Notes: generated by a model not told the origin, from the letters alone. A DNA stretch of 64,000 bases from Helicobacter vulpis (GCF_003660395.1 NZ_QXQT01000006.1:23828-87827); one strand, 5' to 3'; shown: positions 35,286-44,502, numbered from the stretch's first letter. Program-made: numbers and translations.

Positions 35286-36695
35286 ATGCCAACACAGAGC
35301 GTAGAAAATTCTAGCATACCAGAAAGCCCTTCTGTGAGTTTTAAAGATTTGGGCTTGCACCCTAAGATTTTAAAATCCATCGCCGATGCGGGCTTTGTGC
35401 AACCTAGCCCCATTCAAGAAAAAGCTATTCCGGTGATTTTGCAAGGCAAAGATGTGATCGCCCAAGCCCAAACGGGCACGGGTAAAACCGCCGCTTTCGC
35501 GCTGCCCATCATCCACAATCTCAAAAATGACCAAAGTGTAGAAGCGCTCATCATCACCCCCACGCGCGAATTGGCGATGCAAATTAGCGATGAAATTTTC
35601 CGCTTGGGCAAGAATTCGCGCACCCGTACCATTTGCGTTTATGGGGGGCAGAGTATCCGCAAGCAATGCGAGCTTTTAGAGAGAAAACCCCAAGTGATGA
35701 TCGCCACTCCCGGGCGACTCTTGGATCATCTCAAACACAAGCGCTTGAAGAACTTTGCCCCTAAAGTGGTTGTGCTAGATGAAAGCGATGAAATGCTAGA
35801 CATGGGCTTTTTAGACGATATTGAAGAAATCTTTGACTATCTGCCCCAAGAGGCGCAGATCTTGCTCTTTTCAGCCACCATGCCCCCCCCCATTAAAGAG
35901 CTTGCGACTAAAATTTTGCAAGACCCTGCCTTTATCCACATCGCGCCCAGCCATGTAACCAATACCGACATCTCACAACGCTTCTATGTGATCAACGAAC
36001 ACGAACGCAACGAGGCGATCATGCGCTTGCTCGATAAGGAAAACCACCACAAGAGCATTATTTTTATGCGCATGAAGCGCGAAGTGGACGAATTGCACCA
36101 GTTTTTAGTGGAGAGGGGTTATAAGACCACACCCCTACATGGGGATATGGAACAGCGCGCGCGCCAAGAATCCATCAAAGCCTTTAAATCCAAACGCGCT
36201 GATGTACTGGTGGCGACCGATGTAGCCAGCCGCGGGTTAGACATTAGCGATGTCAGCCATGTTTTTAACTACCATTTGCCCTTGAACACGGAGAGTTATA
36301 TCCATCGTATCGGGCGCACCGGGCGCGCGGGCAAAAAGGGCATTGCCATCACTTTAGTAACCCCCCTAGAATACAAAGAGCTCTTGCGCATGCAAAAAGA
36401 GATCGGCTCTAGCATTGAGTTGTATGAAATTCCTAACATGGATGAGGATCGCCTTGTACGCGCGCTCTCCAAAGTGGAGGTGGATGAAGAAGTGGTGAGT
36501 TTGTATGAGCGACTCATGGAGCAATTTGAGAGCGCTCAACTCACCTTAAAACTCTTGAGTTTGCAATTCAAAAGCCAAAAAATCTCTTTGGATTCACAGG
36601 CTTTAGAGCGGACCCCCCCTAAAAAACCCTATAAAAGCTCTAGAGCCCCTTCTAAAACCCCTAAACACCCACGACAGGGTTACAGACAAAGGTAA
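35286..36695 (+). CDS. rhpA: DExD-box RNA helicase RhpA
   Basis: 469 residues. Q motif (GFVQPSPIQEKAIP), Walker A AQTGTGKT, PTRELA, TPGRLLDH, motif II with DESD instead of DEAD (LDESDEMLDMGF), SAT, then ATDVASRGLDI and HRIGRTGRAGKKG. The last 100 residues end in a basic tail that would bind RNA. H. pylori has one such helicase, which works with RNase J in the degradosome and also has the DESD form as I recall. A C9 run (35883-35891) encodes MPPPIK. Confidence 0.94.
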   Translation: MPTQSVENSSIPESPSVSFKDLGLHPKILKSIADAGFVQPSPIQEKAIPVILQGKDVIAQAQTGTGKTAAFALPIIHNLKNDQSVEALIITPTRELAMQISDEIFRLGKNSRTRTICVYGGQSIRKQCELLERKPQVMIATPGRLLDHLKHKRLKNFAPKVVVLDESDEMLDMGFLDDIEEIFDYLPQEAQILLFSATMPPPIKELATKILQDPAFIHIAPSHVTNTDISQRFYVINEHERNEAIMRLLDKENHHKSIIFMRMKREVDELHQFLVERGYKTTPLHGDMEQRARQESIKAFKSKRADVLVATDVASRGLDISDVSHVFNYHLPLNTESYIHRIGRTGRAGKKGIAITLVTPLEYKELLRMQKEIGSSIELYEIPNMDEDRLVRALSKVEVDEEVVSLYERLMEQFESAQLTLKLLSLQFKSQKISLDSQALERTPPKKPYKSSRAPSKTPKHPRQGYRQR

Positions 36696-36743
36696 CAGAA
36701 TGGATACACTCTCTATTTTAAGCCTGAGCGCGCAAGGATAGCC

Positions 36744-37847
36744 ATGCCCATTGATCTCAACGAGCATCTCAAAAACAAACAATCCAACCCCCGCCCAGAA
36801 GCCCCCAAGAACTCCGATCAACCCAACAAGACCCCCCCTTTTAAACCCACTCTCCCCCCTAATTTTTTACAATCTAAAAAATTTACCGGCTTTGTTATCA
36901 TTTTGATCGTGTTGGTGTTGTTGATCTTGGCAAAGCCTTTTATGGTGATCCAATCCGGGGAGATTGGGATCAAAGTTACCGCCGGGAAATACGATCCCCT
37001 ACCCTTGCAACCGGGCATTCACTTTTTCATCCCCATCGTGCAGGATATTTTGGTGATCGACACGCGGGTGCGCACCATCAATTTCTCCCGCACTGAAGAC
37101 ATGGGCATTGTGGGCAAGAATCAGGGTATTTTTAGAAACGATGCGATCAATGTGATGGACTCTAGGGGCTTGACGGTCTCTATTGAGCTCACCGTGCAAT
37201 ACCGCTTGAACGCCCAAACCACCCCCCAAACCATCGCCACTTATGGTTTGAGTTGGGAGCAAAAGATCATCAACCCGGTGGTGCGCGATGTGGTGCGCTC
37301 GGTGGTGGGGCGTTACCCGGCAGAGGATTTGCCCATCAAGCGCAATGAGATCGCCGCGCTCATCAACACCGATATCAATAAAGAAGTGTCTAAACTCCCC
37401 AACGCCCCCGTGCATTTGAGCTCGATTCAATTGCGCGAGATTGTTCTACCCCCCAAGATTAAAGAGCAGATCGAAAAGGTACAGATCGCCCGCCAAGAAT
37501 CCGAGCGGGTGAAATACGAGGTGGAGCGCGCCAAGCAAGAAGCCCAAAAGCTCGCCGCGTTAGCCAAGGGGGAGGCGGATGCGAATCGCATTAAAGCCCA
37601 AGGGGTGGCGGATGCGATTGTGATTGAAGCCAAAGCCAAATCTGCAGCCAATCTGAGCATCGCCCAAAGCCTTACGGATAAATTATTGAGCTTGCGCCAG
37701 ATTGAAGTACAGGGGCAATTCAACGAAGCGCTTAAAGCCAACCAAAATGCCCAAATCTTACTCACCCCCGGGGGGGCTGTGCCCAATATTTGGCTGGATA
37801 CCAAGAGCAAGCCCAAAGCCCTAGCCACACAAGGGGCGCATAAATAA
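36744..37847 (+). CDS. Prohibitin/SPFH-family membrane protein (HflK/HflC-like)
   Basis: 367 residues. Proline-rich cytoplasmic N-terminus (about 45 residues), one membrane helix (a FVIILIVLVLLILAKPF stretch), the band-7/SPFH domain (QSGEIGIKVTAGKY through RVRTINFSRTEDM), and a long helix with EAQKLAALAKGEADANRIKAQ, the usual oligomerisation segment. SPFH proteins form membrane rings and often restrain FtsH. Follows rhpA by 48 bases, as in H. pylori. Confidence 0.88.
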   Translation: MPIDLNEHLKNKQSNPRPEAPKNSDQPNKTPPFKPTLPPNFLQSKKFTGFVIILIVLVLLILAKPFMVIQSGEIGIKVTAGKYDPLPLQPGIHFFIPIVQDILVIDTRVRTINFSRTEDMGIVGKNQGIFRNDAINVMDSRGLTVSIELTVQYRLNAQTTPQTIATYGLSWEQKIINPVVRDVVRSVVGRYPAEDLPIKRNEIAALINTDINKEVSKLPNAPVHLSSIQLREIVLPPKIKEQIEKVQIARQESERVKYEVERAKQEAQKLAALAKGEADANRIKAQGVADAIVIEAKAKSAANLSIAQSLTDKLLSLRQIEVQGQFNEALKANQNAQILLTPGGAVPNIWLDTKSKPKALATQGAHK

Positions 37848-37849
37848 CA

Positions 37850-38377
37850 ATGAATCCCATTTTTCAGCATATTTTAGAAACGCTCCAAGCCTTTTGGACG
37901 CAGACTAGCCCCCTAGCCCTATGGATATTTGGAGGGCATTATTTTTTCTTTTTATGCTTTTTCTCTATGGGGCTTGTCTTTAGAGGAGTGGTTTCTGCGC
38001 TATGCTATGTACTCTCCTTTGTGGTGCTTTTTGGCGCGCCCTTTGGGGTGCGCTACGCCACAGAAGAGCAACTTCTCAAGATTCAAACCACCATCGAGCA
38101 CGCCGCTGCGCTTGTGTACACAAATGCCTTTGTCGCACAGGTCAAGATTAAGAATGAGGGGAGATTGACGATCCAACGATGCGTCTTACGCCTAGATGTG
38201 CTCAACCCCTTTCATAACAAAGTTCAAGAGATTCTCTCTCATTGGCTCTTTGCTAAAACCTACATCAAAACCTTCAATGCCTCCCTAGCGCGCCAGCAAG
38301 AACACACCTTTAATTGGAGCATTGACAATTACCCCTACCGCAAAAACCCCTTCAAGCTTTCGGCTAATTGTTATTGA
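37850..38377 (+). CDS. DUF2393-like membrane protein
   Basis: 175 residues. Two hydrophobic segments (a LWIFGGHYFFFLCFFSMGLVF stretch and SALCYVLSFVVLFGAPFGV) then a soluble end with strand character (KNEGRLTIQRCVLRLDVLN), the layout of Campylobacterota DUF2393 proteins. Two bases after the SPFH gene; clearly the same message. Function unknown. Confidence 0.7.
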   Translation: MNPIFQHILETLQAFWTQTSPLALWIFGGHYFFFLCFFSMGLVFRGVVSALCYVLSFVVLFGAPFGVRYATEEQLLKIQTTIEHAAALVYTNAFVAQVKIKNEGRLTIQRCVLRLDVLNPFHNKVQEILSHWLFAKTYIKTFNASLARQQEHTFNWSIDNYPYRKNPFKLSANCY

Positions 38378-38396
38378 TGTGCGTCTTAAAATACGC

Positions 38397-38402
38397 TACA
38401 AT
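38397..38402 (+). promoter_or_regulatory. -10 element for first lipoprotein gene
   Basis: TACAAT about 31 bases before ATG 38428; AAAGGAAAATC follows as ribosome site and spacer. Confidence 0.5.
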
Positions 38403-38427
38403 CCCTCATCAAACTTAAAGGAAAATC

Positions 38428-39000
38428 ATGTCTAGGCGTATCGCTTTAACGCTAATAGGCGCGCTCATGCTAGGGGCGTGCACCTCCACTCCTAAAAAAC
38501 AGGCCTTTTTGCAGAACATGCCTGCTTGGATGATCCAAGATCAAAGCGCGCATATCACTCAAGGGATTGATAGCTCGCATGTGATCAATGGGCAGGTGGA
38601 GCGCTCTGAGGGCATCGCTAGAGAACGCGCGCGCTTTCGCGTGGCGATCCACATCGCCAATAGAATCAAAGATACTTTTACCACTACCCAAAATGCCAAA
38701 CAGAAACCCTATGATGATGATGTTTTTAAGCAGGTGATTCAGGCCATTGCGACCAGTTTGGATAAAGAGGTGCAATTAGGAGAGTATATTAACCCCAATA
38801 ATCATGAGGTGTTCATGCTTGTAGGGGTCAATAGTTATAGTGCTGAGCGTTTGGAAAAGGGGCTACTAGGGATCAACACTCTAGATACAGAAACAGTCAA
38901 ACAGATCATGCTAGGGGTTAAGAAAATCTTTGATGAGGTGGCATTGGAAAATGATGCACAAACCCATCACGATTTCACAAAGGAGCGCGGAGGGCGCTAG
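38428..39000 (+). CDS. LPP20-family lipoprotein, first of a paralogous pair
   Basis: 190 residues. Lipobox LGAC at about residue 16-19. The mature part begins with QNMPAWMIQDQSAHITQGI, then a helical RERARFRVAIHIANRIK segment, QAIATSLDKEVQLGEYI and HEVFMLVGVN, the arrangement of the Helicobacter LPP20 family (a surface-exposed antigen in H. pylori). It has a charged tail (FTKERGGR). The second copy lies at 39581-40135 with fldA between. Own -10 and AAAGGA ribosome site. Confidence 0.75.
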   Translation: MSRRIALTLIGALMLGACTSTPKKQAFLQNMPAWMIQDQSAHITQGIDSSHVINGQVERSEGIARERARFRVAIHIANRIKDTFTTTQNAKQKPYDDDVFKQVIQAIATSLDKEVQLGEYINPNNHEVFMLVGVNSYSAERLEKGLLGINTLDTETVKQIMLGVKKIFDEVALENDAQTHHDFTKERGGR

Positions 39001-39030
39001 GCGGGGCTTGATATTTTCGTTAAACTTGGC

Positions 39031-39036
39031 TACAAT
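39031..39036 (+). promoter_or_regulatory. -10 element for fldA
   Basis: TACAAT after an ACTTGGC stretch, about 40 bases before the fldA ATG; AAAGGA at 39066-39071. Confidence 0.5.
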
Positions 39037-39076
39037 GAATACAGCACTCGATGCTAAATTTTGTTAAAGGATATGT

Positions 39077-39568
39077 ATGGCAGTTGGGATTTTTTATGGC
39101 ACAGACAGCGGGAATTCTGAAACGATTAGCAATAAGCTTTCTGAGAAATTGGGCGGAGCTAAAGTATTTGATGTGGCTAAAGCTTCTAAAGCAGATTTTG
39201 ACAGCTTTAGCTCAGTGGTTTTGGTTGCTCCTACAGCGGGGGCCGGGGATCTACAAAGCGATTGGGAAGATTTTTTAGGCACTCTGAGCGAGGCAGATTT
39301 TGCCAATAAAACTGTCGCGCTAGTAGGGCTTGGCGATCAAGACACCTATTCTGAAACCTTTGCAGAAGGGATTTTCCATCTCTATGAAAAAGCCAAAGCA
39401 GGTAAAGTTGTGGGTTTCACTTCTACAGATGGCTACACCTTTGAATCGTCTAAATCTGTAGAGGGGGGCAAGTTTGTGGGGCTCGTTTTAGATGAGGACA
39501 ATCAGGACGACTTGACGGATGCGCGCATCGATGCATGGGTCAATGAAGTTAAGGGTTCTCTAGCGTAG
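39077..39568 (+). CDS. fldA: Flavodoxin FldA
   Basis: 163 residues. The FMN phosphate loop is YGTDSGNSE (residues 8-16), followed by a later [13 protein letters not shown] loop and the [10 protein letters not shown] loop. In H. pylori FldA is essential and takes electrons from pyruvate oxidoreductase. The Ala-for-Trp change in the APTAGAGD loop, which leaves a pocket near FMN, is known from H. pylori and is seen here. Clear ribosome site AAAGGA. Confidence 0.96.
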   Translation: MAVGIFYGTDSGNSETISNKLSEKLGGAKVFDVAKASKADFDSFSSVVLVAPTAGAGDLQSDWEDFLGTLSEADFANKTVALVGLGDQDTYSETFAEGIFHLYEKAKAGKVVGFTSTDGYTFESSKSVEGGKFVGLVLDEDNQDDLTDARIDAWVNEVKGSLA

Positions 39569-39580
39569 GGGCAGATTGCC

Positions 39581-40135
39581 ATGACTTGGAAGACCACAAC
39601 TTTGGTACTTGCAGGGGTGTTTGGGTTGGGGGCGTGCGCGCCCAAACAGCAAAAACAGGTCTTCTTGCAGAACATGCCCATGTGGATGGTCCAAGACCGC
39701 AGCATGTATGTTACCCAGGGGATCGATAGTTCGCATGTGATCAGTGGGCAGGTGGAACGCTCTGAGAGAATTGCCAGAGAACGCGCGCGCTTTCGCGTGG
39801 CGGTGCATATTGCTGATAAAATCAAGGGGATTTATACCGCCGCCCAAAACGCGGAAAAAAAACCTTTTGATAGCGAGATTTTTAAAATGATCACCCAGGC
39901 CATTGCGGCAAGTTTGGATAAAGAGGTGCAGTTGGGCGAGTATATCAACCCCAATAACCACGAAGTGTTCATGCTTGTGCGTGTTAGCGACTACAACCCG
40001 GCGCGTTTGAAGCAGTTGCTTGCTAACATTGAGGTCCTAGATGACAAAACAATCCAACAGATCGTACGTGGCGTAAGCAAGGTCTTTGAAGAAGCTATTG
40101 ACTATGACGATGTGCAAGTACCCAAGAGCATGTAA
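39581..40135 (+). CDS. LPP20-family lipoprotein, second of a paralogous pair
   Basis: 184 residues. Signal with lipobox LGAC. Very similar to the copy at 38428: shared stretches include FLQNMP, TQGIDSSHVI, GQVERSE, RERARFRVA and DKEVQLGEYINPNNHEVFML. The ends differ (here a KVFEEAIDYDDVQVPKSM tail). It begins 13 bases after fldA and is probably read from the fldA promoter, so the two paralogues would be expressed under different control. Confidence 0.75.
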   Translation: MTWKTTTLVLAGVFGLGACAPKQQKQVFLQNMPMWMVQDRSMYVTQGIDSSHVISGQVERSERIARERARFRVAVHIADKIKGIYTAAQNAEKKPFDSEIFKMITQAIAASLDKEVQLGEYINPNNHEVFMLVRVSDYNPARLKQLLANIEVLDDKTIQQIVRGVSKVFEEAIDYDDVQVPKSM

Positions 40136-40142
40136 GGTTAAC

Positions 40143-40158
40143 CCCCCGCATGCGGGGG
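40143..40158. terminator. Perfect palindrome between convergent genes, probable bidirectional terminator
   Basis: CCCCCGCATGCGGGGG can form a strong hairpin between the second lipoprotein gene (plus) and efp (minus). No uridine run follows directly, so it may pause or protect 3' ends rather than act as a classic terminator. Confidence 0.55.
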
Positions 40159-40160
40159 CC

Positions 40161-40727
40161 TTAGGGCTTAATCTTTTCTAGGTATTCCCCAGTTTGGGTG
40201 TTGACCTTGATCACCTCTCCCTCAAGCACATGAAAAGGCACCTGCACCACCGCGCCGGTTTCTAGAGTGGCGGGTTTTTTGCCACCGCTGGAGGTGTCGC
40301 CCTTGAAATTGGGGGGGGTTTGCGTGATCTTAAGGGCAACGACTTGGGCCACCTCTACAGAGATTGCCTTGTTATTATGGAAGAGCACCTGCACCTGAGA
40401 GCCCTCAAGCATCCATTTAGGCGCATCTCCGACCTGATCTAGATTGAGCGCGATCTGCTCATAACTTTCCACATCCATAAACTGATAGGTACTCCCATCA
40501 AAATAGAGAAATTGCATGGGCTTTTGCAATAAATTAGGCTCTTCGCACTTATCCCCGGCATGAAAAGTTTTTTCAATCACCTTGCCGTCTAAAAAAGACT
40601 TGATCTTAGCCCGCACGAAAGCCGCGCCCTTGCCAGGCTTGACATGCTGGTACTCCACAATGCGATAAGGTACGCCTTGAATCTCAATCTTGAGATTTTT
40701 TTTAAGCTCACTCATTCCAATGGCCAT
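40161..40727 (-). CDS. efp: Translation elongation factor P
   Basis: 188 residues, three beta-barrel domains. The tip loop [10 protein letters not shown] carries the Lys (residue 33) that is modified in other bacteria; whether it is modified here is not shown. Near-identical to the H. pylori family in the first 45 residues ([16 protein letters not shown]). EF-P relieves stalling at proline runs, of which this genome's proteins have many. Last gene of ppiC-fba-efp. Confidence 0.96.
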   Translation of the reverse strand: MAIGMSELKKNLKIEIQGVPYRIVEYQHVKPGKGAAFVRAKIKSFLDGKVIEKTFHAGDKCEEPNLLQKPMQFLYFDGSTYQFMDVESYEQIALNLDQVGDAPKWMLEGSQVQVLFHNNKAISVEVAQVVALKITQTPPNFKGDTSSGGKKPATLETGAVVQVPFHVLEGEVIKVNTQTGEYLEKIKP

Positions 40728-40736
40728 TCATCCCCC

Positions 40737-41660
40737 TTAAATCTTATCTGCGCTGCCCAAAACCTGCATACGCTCTACAATGACGGCTTTGACCGCCTCA
40801 ATGCCAGGGTTAAAATACTTGCGCAAATCAAATTCAGCGGGGTTTTCTTGCGCCATTTTGCGCACTTGGGCGATGAAGGCTAGGCGCAAATCCGTATCAA
40901 TATTAATCTTATTAACCCCGCCTTTGATGGACTCTGTAATGAAGTCAAAGGGTACACCCTTACCCCCCTTTAAATCCCCCCCTGTGTCTAAGAAAGCTTG
41001 GCGCACACTCTGTGGGATAGAGCTTGCCCCATGCAAAACCAGGGGGATATTAGTACGCTTCTTGACCTCTACGAGTCTCTCAAAGTCTAGTTTGGGTTCG
41101 CCTTTGAATTTAAAAGCCCCGTGGCTAGTACCAATGGCTGGGGCTAGATAATCCACATGACTCACCTTGACAAATTCTTCAGCCTCATCAGGATTAACTA
41201 AAACTGCGTCTTTTTCATCCACAGAAATATTGTCCTCAATGCCCATCAAACGCCCTAATTCAGCCTCTACGCTCACATTTTTAGAATGGGCGTAATCCAC
41301 CACCTGCTTGGTGAGTTCTAGGTTTTCCTTGAAAGGGTGGTGGGACGCGTCAATCATCACGGAGGTAAAGCCCGCATCTACGGCCTTTTTACAGCTCTCA
41401 AAGGAAGTGCCGTGATCCAAATGCAACGCTACGGGAATATGGGGATAGCGTTTGGACATGGTGTGTACCAAACTTAGCACCATGTCTATGCCCAGATACT
41501 TGATCGCCCCCTCGCTGGCCTGTACGATCAGCGGGGACTTGGCATGATCAGCCGCTTCAAAAATAGCGCGCAACATTTCTACATTCACAAAATTAAACGC
41601 GCCCACACCATAATTTTCTTGATGGGCTTTGTTGAGAATTTCGCTACCCTTGACTAGCAT
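40737..41660 (-). CDS. fba: Class II fructose-bisphosphate aldolase
   Basis: 307 residues. VALHLDHGTSFE contains the catalytic Asp and a zinc His. Later family segments: SHVDYLAPAIGTSHGAFKF, PLVLHGASSIP and GVNKINIDTDLR. Zn-dependent; it splits or makes fructose-1,6-bisphosphate, mainly for gluconeogenesis in Helicobacter. Between ppiC and efp as in H. pylori. Confidence 0.96.
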   Translation of the reverse strand: MLVKGSEILNKAHQENYGVGAFNFVNVEMLRAIFEAADHAKSPLIVQASEGAIKYLGIDMVLSLVHTMSKRYPHIPVALHLDHGTSFESCKKAVDAGFTSVMIDASHHPFKENLELTKQVVDYAHSKNVSVEAELGRLMGIEDNISVDEKDAVLVNPDEAEEFVKVSHVDYLAPAIGTSHGAFKFKGEPKLDFERLVEVKKRTNIPLVLHGASSIPQSVRQAFLDTGGDLKGGKGVPFDFITESIKGGVNKINIDTDLRLAFIAQVRKMAQENPAEFDLRKYFNPGIEAVKAVIVERMQVLGSADKI

Positions 41661-41669
41661 GGATACTCC

Positions 41670-42554
41670 TTATTTGATGTCAATCTTAACCTGTTTGCGC
41701 AATTTATCTAACTCGCCCTTGACATATTCTTGGAATTGGTGTTCTTTCAGAATACCGATGATGGTTTGCTTGGCTTGTGCGTAGGTGGGGGTTACAGGCT
41801 GGTTCTTTTTCATCAGGTAGATGACGTGGTAACCAAACTCCGTTTTGACTGGCTTCTTAGTGTAGGTGCCCGGTCTGAGCGAAAAGACCGCATCAGAGAA
41901 TTCCGGAGCCATTTGATTCTTCTGGAACTTGCCCAAATCACCTCCATTTTTTGTATTTTTGGTGTTGGGATCGATGGAATCGCGATTGGCAATTTTGATA
42001 AATTCATGCTCGAGCTTGTTTTTTGGCACTTTATTGAGCTCAGAGATCACGCGCTTGGCATCGGCCTCCGTTTTGACAAGGATATGGCGCGCTTGGGCTT
42101 CTTGTTGCACGAATTTGGACTTATTGGCTTCGTAATATTTTTTGAGTTGCGCCTCGGGGATTTCTTCCTTGCCAATGACCTCTGCCTTGCGTTTAGCCCA
42201 AATCTCCACCAAGAGCTGCTTTTTATAGCTTTCCATGGTGTGCTTGAACTCTGGCGTGTCTTCTAGGTGTTCTTTCTTGGCCTCGCGCTCGATCAAAAGA
42301 TTGTTAATCGCCTGCTCTAGCAAGCCCATTTGTTGATCTTTCTTGAGTTTGGTAAAGTCAAAATTAGGGTTTCTCTGTTTAATCACATCAAAATCGCTCT
42401 CTGTGATGTCCACCACTTCGGGCTGGCTAGTCTTCTTGCTTTTCTTGCCCGTTTGCGTCCCCGGGAAAGTGACGGTCGCTAGGGTGGTTGCCTCCACCAT
42501 GCCCACGCCAAGTACACCGGCCAAGACCACACTCAACACGCTTTTTTTAACCAT
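41670..42554 (-). CDS. Peptidyl-prolyl cis-trans isomerase, PpiC/parvulin type, exported
   Basis: 294 residues from ATG 42554 (GGAG six bases upstream); the longer open frame overlaps the divergent gene and lacks a family match. Signal peptide MVKKSVLSVVLAGVLGVG then VEA. Charged linker, a SurA-like helical part (about 65-150), then the rotamase domain with ARHILVKTEADAKRVI, GGDLGKFQKNQMAPEF and KTEFGYHVIYL. It folds periplasmic or outer membrane proteins. The H. pylori homologue HP0175 is also secreted and triggers TLR4, so this may be a virulence-related protein. Confidence 0.92.
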   Translation of the reverse strand: MVKKSVLSVVLAGVLGVGMVEATTLATVTFPGTQTGKKSKKTSQPEVVDITESDFDVIKQRNPNFDFTKLKKDQQMGLLEQAINNLLIEREAKKEHLEDTPEFKHTMESYKKQLLVEIWAKRKAEVIGKEEIPEAQLKKYYEANKSKFVQQEAQARHILVKTEADAKRVISELNKVPKNKLEHEFIKIANRDSIDPNTKNTKNGGDLGKFQKNQMAPEFSDAVFSLRPGTYTKKPVKTEFGYHVIYLMKKNQPVTPTYAQAKQTIIGILKEHQFQEYVKGELDKLRKQVKIDIK

Positions 42555-42660
42555 AAAATTCTCCAAAGTATTGTAAAATGAGAGCCTGCTATAGCAAGCG
42601 CACATAAGCTTGCATTCTAGCATGCTAAACTTAAACGAATAATAAGAAAGAGAGAGAGAC

Positions 42661-43395
42661 ATGAAAGGCCCGTTACGCACCGTTCAAGAGAGTTGGAAAG
42701 ATTTTTTGAGTTGGAAAATGTTATTTTTGAATTTGGGTCCCGTGCTCATCGGGTTGCTATTTTGGAGTGTTTTATTATTTTATTTTGGAGACAATTTGGT
42801 GCGTATCCTAGAAGGATTTTTGCCCACTAGCTGGTATCGTTACGCCCATAGCGGGGGGTTTATGCCCGCCTTTTTCTTGGTTTTCTTTAAGTGCTTTGTC
42901 TACATATTGCTGGGTTTATTTGTGCTCATTTTGAGCTTGATAGGCAATGTTTTGGTGGCCATTTTTTACACCCCCATCGTGGTTGCCCATGTGCACAAGA
43001 AAGACTACCCTCATCTCCCCCTAGAGGGGTTTGGGGACATCAGTTTTTGCCTGCAACACTTCCTCAAACAGCTCGCCTATTTGTGCATGTTCTTGCTCGT
43101 GTGCTCCCCGCTCTATTTCATCCCCGTTATTGGGGTCTTTGTTTCTTTGATCCCACATTACTTCTTTTTTAAGAACACACTCTGCTTTGACATCGCCACC
43201 TCCATCTTCAACCAAGAACGCTACACAGAGATACTCAAAGATCGCAAGATTTCTCTGCACAAGGTGGCGATTTTGAGCTATCTCTTTTCTCTCATCCCGG
43301 TGTTTAACTTCTTTGCCACTTTGCTACAAACCATCATTTTAACCCGCTATTTTCTAGAGATCAAGGCGCAAGAAAAATCTAGCCAACCAGTTTAG
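42661..43395 (+). CDS. EI24/CysZ-like membrane protein
   Basis: 244 residues, about five to six hydrophobic segments. The segment pattern (LSWKMLFLNLGPVLIGLLFW; LHKVAILSYLFSLIPVFNFF near the end) is that of the EI24 domain family, which includes the sulfate transporter CysZ. Substrate unknown. A GAGAGAGAGA run lies immediately before the ATG and overlaps the ribosome site. It is divergent from ppiC, and its end overlaps crcB by 17 bases. Confidence 0.75.
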   Translation: MKGPLRTVQESWKDFLSWKMLFLNLGPVLIGLLFWSVLLFYFGDNLVRILEGFLPTSWYRYAHSGGFMPAFFLVFFKCFVYILLGLFVLILSLIGNVLVAIFYTPIVVAHVHKKDYPHLPLEGFGDISFCLQHFLKQLAYLCMFLLVCSPLYFIPVIGVFVSLIPHYFFFKNTLCFDIATSIFNQERYTEILKDRKISLHKVAILSYLFSLIPVFNFFATLLQTIILTRYFLEIKAQEKSSQPV

Positions 43396-43759
43396 CCAAC
43401 CCCCAGCCCAATGCCACGCACCCCAATCCTAGCAGGTTTGTACCCAATACATAGGCAAGGGCTTCGCTAATGGCCTGCTTTTGCAAGAGTTTGAGCGTGT
43501 CCAGCCCGAAAGAAGAAAAAGTAGTAAAGCCCCCCAACACACCCGTGATAAAAAACACCCCCACGCGATCGCCTAGGATCCCCTTGAGTGCTAAATGCCC
43601 GGCAAAGCCGATCACAAAGCACCCAATGAGATTGACGCTAAAAGTGCCCAAAGGGAAACTCTCCCACATTAAAAAGCGTGTCGGGGCGATCTTGCCCACC
43701 AAGTAGCGCAAAGAACTCCCCACAGCCCCGCCCAGGGCCGCCCAAACGATCATGCCCAT
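43379..43759 (-). CDS. crcB: Fluoride exporter CrcB/Fluc
   Basis: 126 residues from ATG 43759 (AAGGAG six bases upstream). Four membrane helices. Family motifs: AALGGAVGSSLRYLVGK at the start, LIGCFVIGFAG (Asn pore region nearby: SVNLIGCF) and GVLGGFTTFSSFGLDTL (GGxTTFSTF). It forms a dual-topology fluoride channel. Any earlier start lacks a site. Convergent with the EI24 gene. Confidence 0.94.
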   Translation of the reverse strand: MGMIVWAALGGAVGSSLRYLVGKIAPTRFLMWESFPLGTFSVNLIGCFVIGFAGHLALKGILGDRVGVFFITGVLGGFTTFSSFGLDTLKLLQKQAISEALAYVLGTNLLGLGCVALGWGLAKLVG

Positions 43760-43772
43760 GCCACTCTCCTTT

Positions 43773-44501
43773 TTAGCCCAATGTAACACAGCTGGCCAAC
43801 TCTTTAGCTAACGCCACGCTGGCCTGTAAACTAGGTTCTGGACTGATGAGCGCGCGTACATGGGAATCAAAGGCCCGGTAAGTTGTCTCTCCTAGGGCGA
43901 TGGCGCGATAACTTGCATCCCAATCAAAATTATATATAAAAGCTTTATAGGCACTTGGAGCACTAAAAATGAGGATGGAATGGGGCGGGGGTCTAAGATG
44001 GGGGGATAATTTCAAAGGCTTATTGGTATAGACGATGAGCTCTTGCACACTCAAATGCGCTTGTAACCACGCTCCTAAATTAAACGCACTGTGTTGAGCA
44101 CGCACATACAGCGCGCTCTTGGCGTGCAAACATGCCTGTAAATGGGGCAAAATCTCCTGGGCAAATAACGCACTTTGAGCACTTTGTCCGATGAAAGCAA
44201 CTTGGAAGCCTAAAGCTTGGGTGAAGCGCGCGCTTTGGGGGGCTAGTACGAAACTAGGTAGACTTTTTAAAAACACTAGAGCATGTGTGCCTTGCAGGCT
44301 GTGTTCTAGGGCTAGGGGGGCATTTTTGGACGTAAAGAGCAACGCGCCAATGGTGTTTAAATCCAACGCACCCTGAGATGTTTCTACGCTCAGACCTTGC
44401 GCGCTCAGGGGCAAGTGTTCTAAAGCGTTGCAAACAAGACTTTGGACACACGGATCGCTCTCATAAGGCCTAAGCCCCACCACTACGATATTGGGTTGCA
44501 A
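43773..44501 (-). CDS. hemD: Uroporphyrinogen-III synthase
   Basis: 242 residues. The fold is a two-lobe one with weak family conservation; seen here are LLFTSKNAPLAL in the first half and LIFSAPSAYKAF and AIALGETTYRAF in the second. It closes hydroxymethylbilane to uroporphyrinogen III in heme synthesis. The start is TTG 44501, directly after the stop of the rhodanese gene, so translation is probably coupled. The same order (hemD, rhodanese, dld, uppS) is found in H. pylori, which supports the call. Confidence 0.8.
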   Translation of the reverse strand: MQPNIVVVGLRPYESDPCVQSLVCNALEHLPLSAQGLSVETSQGALDLNTIGALLFTSKNAPLALEHSLQGTHALVFLKSLPSFVLAPQSARFTQALGFQVAFIGQSAQSALFAQEILPHLQACLHAKSALYVRAQHSAFNLGAWLQAHLSVQELIVYTNKPLKLSPHLRPPPHSILIFSAPSAYKAFIYNFDWDASYRAIALGETTYRAFDSHVRALISPEPSLQASVALAKELASCVTLG

Positions 44502-44502
44502 C

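Noticed and set aside
42554..42680. Longer N-terminus of the PpiC protein
   Set aside because: The extra residues hide the signal peptide and overlap the divergent promoter region; ATG 42554 has a proper site and signal.
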